64,000 nucleotides of DNA from Pseudophaeobacter leonis (GTDB lineage Bacteria; Pseudomonadota; Alphaproteobacteria; Rhodobacterales; Rhodobacteraceae), in NCBI RefSeq assembly GCF_002087335.1, contig NZ_MWVJ01000054.1:1-64000 (forward strand), in the 5' to 3' direction. The notes under the pieces are model-generated. The model did not search any database. It was not told the origin of the DNA and worked only from the letters and a program-made list of their open reading frames with translations. A program made the translations under genes and the position numbers. Shown in pieces: positions 56,150-64,000 of this stretch (position 1 is the first letter of the stretch; the number at the start of each line of letters is the position of its first letter).

Positions 56150-57013
56150 TCACGCGCTGCCGCAGCCGGGGAGGATCATTTCAAAAAAGGATTTGGCCTT
56201 CATGGTCTCGGCAACCGGCGCGCCGAGGCGGCTGAGGATGGTTGGGGCCAGCTGGCGCGGATCAATGACATCTCCCTCGGCAGGCCCTTCTGCGTCGCCA
56301 AAATAATACAGCGCGGTTTCTTGTTGCAACGGGCTGCGGCCGCCATGATGGCCGCGCTCATCCTGGCCATGGTCGGCCGTCACAATGACCTCATAGCCCA
56401 GCTTGCGCCCCTGGGTGATAAAGGGGGCCAGCATCTCATCCATGACGAAACAGGCGTGGTCCATTTCCTGGCAGTCGTGAAAAAACCGATGCCCCATACT
56501 GTCCAGCGTGCAGGTGTGCAGCATGCCGTAGTTCACGCCAAAGCGCAGGCACAGATTGGTCAGGGTGCCAAACAGATCCACGTCCGACGGCGTCATCTGG
56601 TTGGCCTGACCATAACCCGTCATGGTGTGAAACCGGCCGTGGTTGATGCTGCTGCTGTCGGGTTCATCATATTCGATGTCGCGCACATAGTCGAAGGGGT
56701 GGCGGTTGAAGAACTGCGACCAGAAGCTATGGGCGACAGCCGCCGTGGTGCCGCCGCCTTCGCGCACCTGGCTAAAGACGTCCTTGTGCGACAGTTTGAA
56801 AACATTGCCATTGCCGGTACAGCCGTGTTCCGCCGGGGCGACGCCGGTGTGGATCGAGGCATAGCAACTGGCCGAAATCGAAGGCAGCACCGCGCGCAGT
56901 TTCCAGACGCGGGCGTCACCGCTGTCGACCCAGCCTTCGAGATTGCCAAAGAGACGGCGGAAATTGCGCCAGGGCACCCCGTCCAGAATGATGAGAAGCA
57001 CCTTATTGTCCAT
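56150..57013 (-). CDS. alkaline-phosphatase-superfamily phosphodiesterase
   Basis: 287 residues from MDNKVLLIILDGVPW, with AAGGA upstream; the longer reading frame is not needed. Type I phosphodiesterase/nucleotide pyrophosphatase pattern: metal ligand Asp in IILDGV, nucleophile region LPSISASCYASIHTGVAP with a Ser/Thr at the active position, CTLDSMGHRFFHD and TADHGQDERGHHG. Downstream of the dpp-like ABC operon on the same strand, 244 bases after the ATPase stop; may process a phosphoester brought in by it, but that is inference. Confidence 0.85.
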   Translation of the reverse strand: MDNKVLLIILDGVPWRNFRRLFGNLEGWVDSGDARVWKLRAVLPSISASCYASIHTGVAPAEHGCTGNGNVFKLSHKDVFSQVREGGGTTAAVAHSFWSQFFNRHPFDYVRDIEYDEPDSSSINHGRFHTMTGYGQANQMTPSDVDLFGTLTNLCLRFGVNYGMLHTCTLDSMGHRFFHDCQEMDHACFVMDEMLAPFITQGRKLGYEVIVTADHGQDERGHHGGRSPLQQETALYYFGDAEGPAEGDVIDPRQLAPTILSRLGAPVAETMKAKSFFEMILPGCGSA

Positions 57014-57256
57014 GATCCGAATCCTTTTGCCCGCGGGGCTGTTTGACCTCATCATTGCCATCAAAACCTGAATTGCCATTCAAAAACGGCCCATGAGGAC
57101 GCTGACCTCGCGTTTTTGACACCCTGTTCAGCGGCGGCAGGCCAATAGTGAAATGATCTGCAAGTCTGCATGGCGCGATAGGGGCCAAAACGACGCCAGG
57201 CCCGCGCGATCTGCACGGGCCTGGATTGATCTGTCACATATGGGCCGAAGGCGGCG

Positions 57257-58896
57257 TCAGTTGCCGGCACTCTCCATCTTGCGGTTGGCGATCACCTCTT
57301 CCAGCCAGCCCAGACGCATCTCGGGGACCGAGCTGAGCAGAAGGTGTCGGTATAGTCATCAAAGGGCGGGCTCAGCACCTTGGTTTTGCCGCCATAGCGC
57401 TGCACTTTGCCCTGATACATCACCGCGATGGTGTCCGAGATGGCGCGCACCGTCGCCAGATCATGAGTGATGAAAAGGAAGGCCACATCCTCAATTTTCT
57501 GCAGGTTCAGCAAGAGCTTGAGGATACCATCCGCCACCAGCGGATCCAGCGCCGAGGTGACCTCGTCGCAGATGATCATTTTGGGTTTGGCCGCCAGCGC
57601 ACGGGCAATACAGACACGCTGTTTTTGCCCCCCCGAAAGCTCTGCCGGGTAGCGGTCAATAAACTCCTCGCCCAGTTCGATCTCGTCCAGCAATGCGATG
57701 ATACGCTTGCGCTTTTCGTCGCCTTTCATTTCGAAATAGAACTCCAGGGGCCGACCAATGATGGTGCCCACGGTCTGGCGCGGGTACATCGCGACATCCG
57801 CCACGTGGTAGATCATCTGCAGCTCGCGCAGATCCTCCTGCGAGCGCCCTGCCAGATCTGCCGAGAGGTTACGCCCGGCGAATTCGATCTCACCTTCGCG
57901 TGGCGGCAAAAGCCCGGTGATGACACGGGCCAGGGTCGATTTCCCCGAGCCGGACTCACCAACCACAGCCAGGGTCTGGCCGGGGTAAAGCTCAACATTG
58001 ACGTTGTGCAGCACGTCGAACTGAGTGCCCTTGTAGCGCGCGGTGATGTTGCGCACGCAAAGCACCGGCTCGCCATTGGGCTCTTTTTCTTCGTGATTGA
58101 TCGAGCGCACCGAGACCAGAGCCTGGGTGTATTCTTCCTGTGGGTGGTTGATGATCTGATCGACGGGGCCGTATTCCACCATATCGCCGTGCCGCAGCAC
58201 CATGATATCGTCGCTGACCTGGGCCACAACGGCCAGATCGTGGGTGATATAAAGTGCGGCAACACCGGTTTCGCGGATAGCGGCCTTGATGGCCATCAAC
58301 ACGTCGATCTGGGTGGTCACATCCAGCGCCGTTGTTGGCTCATCAAACACCACCAGATCGGGTTCAGGACACAGCGCCAGCGCCGTCATACAGCGCTGCA
58401 GCTGTCCACCCGAGACCTGGTGCGGGTAGCGGTCGCCAATGTTTTCCGGATCTGGCAGGCCGAGCTTTTCAAACAGATCCCGTGCCCGGGCTTCGGCGTC
58501 TTTACGGCTGAACTTGTTTTGTTCAACAGCCGCCTCAACAACCTGATCCAGGATCTTTTTGGCAGGGTTAAACGAGCCCGCGGCGGATTGCGACACATAG
58601 GTCACCTCGCCACCGCGCAGTTTGCGAATGTCGCCGGTGTCGGATTTCAGCACGTCGCGCCCATTGATCCAGACCTCACCACCGGTGATTTTGACGCCAC
58701 CACGGCCGTAGGACATCGCCGCAAAGCCAATGGTGGATTTGCCCGCACCGGATTCACCGATCAGCCCCAGAACCTTGCCCTTTTCAAGGTCAAAGCTCAC
58801 CCCATGCACGATCTCGATGTCATGGGTTTTTTCGCCGGGAGGATAGACCGTTGCACCGATTTTGAGGTCGCGTACTTGTAGCTGTAGATCGCTCAT
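57257..58896 (-). CDS. peptide/nickel-type ABC transporter ATPase, two domains fused, frame broken near 57345
   Basis: About 546 residues, a DppD-DppF fusion with two nucleotide-binding domains: Walker A GESGAGKST and GESGSGKST, signatures QVSGGQLQRCM and ELSGGQKQRVC, Walker B VVFDEPTTALD and IICDEVTSALD. One C is missing near 57345; repair gives DDYTDTLLLSSVPEMRLGWL and a normal C-terminus ending NRKMESAGN. Overlaps permease DppC by four bases. Confidence 0.92.
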
Positions 58897-59708
58897 CCGC
58901 GGCCTCCTTTCAGTGATGTGGTCCGGTTCAGCACCCAGTCCGCCACCAGGTTGACCGAGATGGCCAGGGTGGCGATGGCAAAGGCAGGCGCCAAGGCGGC
59001 CGGAATGCCGTAGACGATGCCGTCTTTGTTTTCCTTCACAATGCCACCCCAGTCTGCCTCAGGGGGCTGGATGCCAAGGCCAAGGAACGACAGCGTCGAG
59101 ACAAAGAGCACCATAAAGATAAAGCGCAGACCCATCTCAGCCACCAGAGGCGACAGGGCATTGGGCAGGATCTCACGGAAAATGATCCAGGCGGTCTTTT
59201 CGCCGCGCAGACGTGCGGCCTCAACATAGTCCATCACCTCGATGTCAACGGCAACGGCACGGGCCAGACGGTAGACACGGGTCGAATCCAGCAGACCCAT
59301 GACAAAGATCAGCACAGGAACCGTCACCGGCATCACCGAGAGCACCACAAGGGCAAAAATCAGCGTTGGGATCGACATCACCAGATCAACAAAGCGCGAC
59401 AGCACCTGATCAACCCAGCCCCCTGCAACCGCAGCGAAAAAGCCGAGAACAGAGCCCAGAGTGAAGGAAATAATCGTCGCGGCTGTGGCGATAAAGATGG
59501 TGGTGCGGCCACCATAGATCATCCGGCTCAGCAGGTCGCGGCCGATGTTGTCGGTGCCCAGCAGGAACTGCGCCGAGGCAGGCTCCCAGACGTCACCGAC
59601 GATTTCGGCCATACCATAGGGAGAGATCAGCGGCGCAAAGATCGCTGCCAGAAAGTAGAGGGCCGTGAAGAACAGCCCGATCAGAGCGGAAATGGGAATG
59701 TTCTTCAT
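58893..59708 (-). CDS. peptide ABC transporter permease (DppC-like)
   Basis: 271 residues, five to six membrane segments. BPD_transp_1 core with LLSRMIYGGRTTIF (early) and the EAA loop DYVEAARLRGEKTAWIIFRE. Second permease of the system; both ends overlap its neighbours by four bases, showing translational coupling. Confidence 0.92.
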   Translation of the reverse strand: MKNIPISALIGLFFTALYFLAAIFAPLISPYGMAEIVGDVWEPASAQFLLGTDNIGRDLLSRMIYGGRTTIFIATAATIISFTLGSVLGFFAAVAGGWVDQVLSRFVDLVMSIPTLIFALVVLSVMPVTVPVLIFVMGLLDSTRVYRLARAVAVDIEVMDYVEAARLRGEKTAWIIFREILPNALSPLVAEMGLRFIFMVLFVSTLSFLGLGIQPPEADWGGIVKENKDGIVYGIPAALAPAFAIATLAISVNLVADWVLNRTTSLKGGRG

Positions 59709-60660
59709 TTCGGATGCCTCAGGCGTGGGTTTGACAGGATTGCGACGATATCGGCGATCATATTGAGGCCGATATAAACAGCGGCAAAGATCAAACCACA
59801 GGCCTGCACCACCGGCACATCCCGTTTAGAGACGTGATCGACGAGATATTGCCCCATGCCAGGGTAGACAAAGACCACTTCGATCACCACGACACCAACC
59901 ACCAGATAGGCGAGGTTCAGCATCACCACATTGACGATGGGCGCAATCGCATTGGGAAAGGCATGGCGAAAGATCACCTGAAAACCATTGAGGCCTTTCA
60001 GTTCAGCCGTCTCGATATAGGCCGACTGCATCACGTTCAGGATGGCGGCGCGGGTCATGCGCATCATATGGGCCAGAACCACCAGCGTCAGCACTGTCAC
60101 AGGCAGGGCAATTGCGCTCAGCTTTTCGCCGAGGGACATGCCGTCGTTGATCATCGCCACCGACGGGAACCAGCGCAGTTTCACCGCGATCAGATACATC
60201 AGCACATAGCCGATGAGGAATTCGGGAATAGAGATAGAGGCCAGGGTCACAGCCGAGATCAGCTTATCCGGCCAGCGGTCCTTGAACCGAACGGCCAGAA
60301 GGCCGAGGAAAATGGCCAGCGGCACCGCAATGATCGCGGCCCAGACGGCGAGAAACAGCGTGTTGGACAGGCGTTTGGTGATGCTTGCTGTGATGTAGGC
60401 ACCACTTGTCAGGGCCGTGCCCAGATCGCCGGTCATAGCACCACCAAGCCAGTCAAAATAGCGCTGCAGCGGCGGGTCATCAGCCCCAGTTCAGCGCGCA
60501 GGTTTGCCAGGGCCTCAGGGGTGGCAGACTGGCCAAGGATGGATTGAGCCACATCGCCGGGCAGGATCATGGTGCCGACAAAGATCAGACCCGAGACGAG
60601 GAACAGCAGGATGAGGCCCAACGCGATGCGTTGGGCCAACAATTTTGCAATGAGCGGCAT
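59705..60660 (-). CDS. peptide ABC transporter permease (DppB-like), frame broken near 60478
   Basis: About 317 residues after repair. N-terminal LLAQRIALGLILLFLVSGLI is the typical DppB start; the rest carries six membrane segments and the EAA-like SAYIETAELKGLNGFQVIF. The frame breaks in LRAELGLNDPPLQRYFDW: one A is missing in the AAT codon near 60478. No other defect. Confidence 0.92.
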
Positions 60661-60661
60661 C

Positions 60662-62246
60662 TTATGCCTTTACCCACATTTTCACAGGCGAGTAGCTGTT
60701 CATCAATGCAAAGCCTTTTGCATTGTCAACCCAGCCATCCAGACGATCCGAGGTCGCATCAACAAAGTCGTTGAACATCGGGCAGATCAGGCCGCCTTCG
60801 TCGCGCTGGATTTCGCCCATGTCCGCATACATCTGCGTCCGCTTGGCGGTGTCCAGCTCGGCACGGGCCGCCAGCAGCAGCTGGTCGAACTGTTCGTTGT
60901 TGAACCGGGTGTCGTTCCAGTCAGCCGTCGACAGATAGGCCGTGGTGTACATCTGGTCCTGGGTTGGACGACCACCCCAGTAGCTGGTGCAGAAGGGCTG
61001 CTTGTTCCAGACCTCGGACCAGTAGCCATCGTTGGGCTCACGCTTGACGTTCAGGTTGATACCCGCGCTGGCACAGGACTGCTGGAACAGCGCCGAGGCA
61101 TCTGGTGCACCGGGGAAGGAGTTGTCGGAGGTGCGCAGCAGGATTTCGCCCTCGTGACCCGATTTTTTCAGGTGATGCATCGCCTTCTCAGGGTCAAACT
61201 CACGCTGCTCAACCGCGGTGAACATTGGGTCGGACGAGTTGATCGGGCTGTCGTTGCCGATCGTGCCATAGCCGTTGAGAACCTTGTCGACCATTTCCTG
61301 ACGGTTGATGCCGTACTTCAGCGCCATGCGCACGTCTTTGTTGTCAAACGGTGCCGTGTTGGCGTGCATGATGAACACATAGTGGCCGGGACCAGCGGTC
61401 GAGTGCACCTTGATGTTAGGGGCGCGGTCAACCAGCTTTGCGGTGCGCGGTGGCACCCGGTCGATCATGTCAACCTGACCGGACTGCAGCGCTGCAACAC
61501 GGGCTGTGTTGTCGTTGATAACAATCAGCTCAATAGTTTCGGCATGGCCTGTGTCGCCCCAGTAGTTGGGGTTCTTTTCGGCGACGATGCGCACGCCCAT
61601 GTCCACATCTTTGATGATGTAGGGGCCGGTGCCGATTGCTGCGGCCGGGTCGTCCATGCCGCCACCAGGCTGGATGACCAGGTGATAGTCAGTCAACAGA
61701 TAGGGAAGGTCAGCATTCGGTGAATCCAGTTCAATGATGACATTGTCGCCATCGGTGGAAATGTTCTGAATGCTGCGCATGATGCCCAGAGCACCGGATT
61801 TGGTGTCTTCGCCCGAGTGACGCTCAAGCGTTTTTGCAACGTCCTCTGCGGTGACGGATTTACCGTTGGAGAAGGTGAGGCCGCTGCGGATCTTGAAGGT
61901 CCAGACCTTGGCGTCTGCCGAGGCTTCATAGCTGTTCAGCGACTTTGCCGTCGAGACCGCCGTCGTCGTTCAGCTCAACCAGGGGCTCGCCCCACAGGCG
62001 GATCAGCATCAGGGTGACCTGGTTGGTGGACAGGGCCGGATCAAGGCTGTCGGTGGTGCTGCCACCCTGCAGACCCATACGGATGGTGCCGCCTTTTTGC
62101 GGGCCGGCTGCGCGGGCTTCAGACGTCAGCAGCGTGCTGGCAGCGGCGGCGGTAAACCCCAGAGCGGCGGCCTTTGCCATAAAGTCGCGACGGCTCAGTT
62201 TGCCTGCTGCCGCATGACGCGCCAGAAAATGAAGATGATCGTTCAT
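60662..62246 (-). CDS. peptide ABC transporter substrate-binding protein, frame broken near 61935
   Basis: About 527 residues (SBP family 5). The N-terminus has a Tat motif SRRDFMAKAA and hydrophobic segment to SEARA, consistent with Tat export as seen in this group. After a one-base insertion near 61935 (DGKVAE-SYEASADAKVW) the protein reads on through GSKS-type binding-lobe sequence to NSYSPVKMWVKA. Start at 62246 follows GGGAG. First gene of the ABC operon; ligand likely an oligopeptide or similar, not nickel-specific by any visible motif. Confidence 0.9.
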
Positions 62247-62687
62247 GGAAGTCTCCCAGTAGTTTTTTTGCTGCCTGCAAGCGCATTTGCAGTTTTGGTA
62301 GCTATTTCTTGTATGATGCAGCAAGATTTGCGCATTTGCCGCGACCTCGCAAGCTTTAATAAGATATCTCCCCTTGCAGAGAAATTTCCGAAAAGCCGCG
62401 ATGTGTGATTGGTGTCGCCTTCTTAAGGTGTCATGCCGCTTTTGTGGCGTAAACCGGCTTTTTGGGTGGAGTTGCCCGTGAGGCAAGAAAATGCGCCTGA
62501 CGAAGCATCACTTTGGCTAAATTGCCAGCTTTTGGCCTGTGCGGCAGCGACGACGAGGCGCTGAGCAGGAGCTGCGAGAGAATCCCCGGCAGTCTTTTGC
62601 GCGCGGAATTTGCACCTGGGGCCCGGCCTCAATCGGCAATTCCCGGCGGGGAAATCTGCGCTCGGGCGGGCAGATTTCTTCCTGATT
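62247..62687. other. upstream region of the peptide ABC operon
   Basis: No gene seen on either strand that shows a family. AT-rich at 62250-62400, in keeping with a promoter reading minus into the binding protein gene; dtd ends at 62688. Confidence 0.55.
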
Positions 62688-63133
62688 TCAGCGCTCCGCG
62701 CTGTCCATCCAAATGGTGATGGGCCCGTCATTCAGTAGCCTCACCTTCATATCCGCGCCAAAAGAGCCAAGGGCGACAGGCAGGCCAAGGCGCACAAGCT
62801 GCTGGGCAAAATACTCATAGAGCTCTTTGCCCTGTGCCGGGGGCGCGGCGGTGGAAAACCCGGGCCGGTTGCCACGATGGGTTTCAGCGGCAAGCGTGAA
62901 CTGGCTGACCACCAGAACAGCGCCGCCAATATCGCTGACCGAGAGGTTCATTTTGCCCGCATCATCGGAAAAAATACGCAGTTTCGCGATCTTTTTGACA
63001 AGGTAGTCCGCCTGCGCCTCGTCGTCCCCCTGCATCGCAAAGATGACACCAGCAAACCCGCCTTGATGTCACCGATGACCTCCTGGTCGACGGTGACTGA
63101 GGCCTCAGAAACTCTTTGAATGACAGCGCGCAT
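62688..63133 (-). CDS. dtd: D-aminoacyl-tRNA deacylase, frame broken near 63045
   Basis: About 147 residues. Removes D-amino acids (and glycine from tRNA-Ala) from mischarged t[26 protein letters not shown] is the invariant N-terminus; [18 protein letters not shown] and [11 protein letters not shown] hold the SQFTL and Gly-cisPro motifs. One base is missing near 63045 ([18 protein letters not shown]). Short gap to the nitroreductase upstream on the same strand. Confidence 0.92.
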
Positions 63134-63214
63134 GGAGTGCGTCCTTTTTGGGCTGTAGGCCGATGTTGTCAGGGTACAGGCGTTATCTGGGCCCGGTGTT
63201 GTCTCGTGGCAGGA

Positions 63215-63898
63215 TTAGTCGCGCCACTCGGTATACTCAGCCAGCGGCGCACGTTTGGTGCGAAACCCATTGGCGGGATGATCGCTATCGCTGTAGCCAA
63301 AGGAGATCGCGCAGAGGATCTGGCGGTCCTGCGGGATCTGCAACAGCTCATGCAGCAGCGGCGCATAGGAGGCGACGGCGGCCTGCGCAATGCTCGCAAC
63401 CCCGGCTGCCTGCGCCGCAAGGGTAAAGCCAGCAACAAAGCCGCCACAATCCATCGCACCATAGCCGCCCAGCTCCACCGGCGTTGACAGCACCGCACAA
63501 TGAGGAGCGCCAAACAGCGAAAAATTCTCCATCATTTGTTTGGCTGGGGCGGCGCGATCTCCCTTGGCCACCCCGACCGCCTCATACAGGGCCCAGCCAC
63601 AGTCACGCCGCCGGGATTTGTATTCATTCTCATAAGCCTGCGGAAAGGCAAGGTCGGGCTCGTGGCCGCCTTTTAGCACCGCCTGCATCAGCGCCTGACG
63701 CAGGTGATCCGTCTCCTGGCCGCTGGTGATCGTCAGCTTCCAGGGCTGGGCATTGCACCAGGAGGGAACCTTTTGGGCGCAGGTGAGAATATCCTCGATC
63801 ACCGGCCGTGGCACGGCATCGGGCAAAAAGGCACGGCAACTGTGGCGGGCGGCAAACAGGGCCTGCAGATCAGGCAGTGAGGGCGTATTCGCGGTCAT
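63215..63898 (-). CDS. nitroreductase-family flavoprotein
   Basis: 227 residues from MTANTPSLPDL, AGGA upstream. FMN-binding nitroreductase fold: FAARHSCRAFLPDAVPRP, AQKVPSWCNAQPWKLTI, MDCGGFVAGFTLAAQAAG and ISFGYSDSDHPANGFR. Cytoplasmic, NAD(P)H-dependent; natural substrate not predictable. Ends 81 bases before the dtd start and may share its transcript. Confidence 0.9.
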   Translation of the reverse strand: MTANTPSLPDLQALFAARHSCRAFLPDAVPRPVIEDILTCAQKVPSWCNAQPWKLTITSGQETDHLRQALMQAVLKGGHEPDLAFPQAYENEYKSRRRDCGWALYEAVGVAKGDRAAPAKQMMENFSLFGAPHCAVLSTPVELGGYGAMDCGGFVAGFTLAAQAAGVASIAQAAVASYAPLLHELLQIPQDRQILCAISFGYSDSDHPANGFRTKRAPLAEYTEWRD

Positions 63899-64000
63899 GG
63901 GATGGGATCCTGTCAAACAAGAGGCCTGCCTCAGCAAAGGCGCGGCGCTTTGATATGGGGCAAGGGGGGCTAGGTTTGCGATCCAAAGTAGGCAGCCACG

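Noticed and set aside
56147-57046. 299-codon plus-strand frame
   Set aside because: Antisense to the phosphodiesterase, which has clear metal-binding motifs.
57463-58881. 472-codon open frame on the plus strand
   Set aside because: Exactly antisense to the double-ATPase gene; composition rich in His, Gln and Arg without domains. An antisense shadow in GC-rich DNA.
60569-61723. 384-codon plus-strand frame
   Set aside because: Antisense to the substrate-binding protein gene, no family features.

Overview
The window looks like chromosomal DNA from a marine alphaproteobacterium of the Rhodobacterales (Roseobacter group). This rests on gene content and protein style read by eye: a large mannitol/chloroaromatic-type TRAP transporter, Hint/RTX proteins, DUF2852 and DUF2189 proteins, Bpt-type leucyltransferase, ilvB-ilvH with a peptide leader, Tat-exported binding proteins, high GC. 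No database was searched.

Layout. 1-11.2 kb: M48 protease (cut by the window edge), aminotransferase, amiC amidase, PBP1A, a Hint/RTX secreted protein (minus), prfB, an amidase. 11.3-13.8 kb: DUF2189 membrane protein, an HTH regulator and a small unknown gene, ended by a strong bidirectional terminator. 13.8-16.4 kb: ilvB-ilvH (minus) behind a 15-codon leader peptide and attenuator. 16.6-23.6 kb: NarL-type response regulator and Cache histidine kinase (minus), divergent from a three-gene TRAP transporter (plus). 24-26 kb: bpt, RDD and DUF2852 genes (minus), then a repeat-rich gap. 26.6-37.4 kb: accessory region with a zinc-ribbon/HEPN-like protein, an overlapping com-dcm pair and a scrambled Mu-like prophage remnant, followed by an unusual DUF1097-GFA fusion. 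37.5-41.1 kb: DUF4347/cadherin-like/RTX giant protein (minus). 41.6-48.2 kb: iron-siderophore uptake locus (TonB receptor, MarR regulator, DUF2218, binding protein, two permeases, ATPase). 48.7-50.6 kb: unknowns and an XRE regulator. 50.9-56 kb: ABC exporter, acyl-CoA synthetase, alpha/beta hydrolase. 56-62.2 kb: phosphodiesterase and a dpp/opp-like peptide ABC operon (minus). 62.7-63.9 kb: dtd and a nitroreductase.

A dominating property is about fifteen single-gene reading-frame breaks, including in essential single-copy genes (prfB, PBP1A, ilvB). Most are repaired by adding or removing one base in a short run. This looks like an indel-prone assembly rather than biology, so split genes are annotated here as one gene with the break position given. 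Two catalytic-lysine substitutions (ABC exporter Walker A, aminotransferase PLP lysine) must be read with the same caution.

The most interesting biology is the ilvB leader/attenuator, the com-methyltransferase overlap with a neighbouring zinc-ribbon protein, the recombined prophage with duplicated tail-fibre cassette, the DUF1097-GFA fusion, and a recurrent pattern of short tandem repeats in intergenic DNA. No rRNA, tRNA or CRISPR array was recognised.
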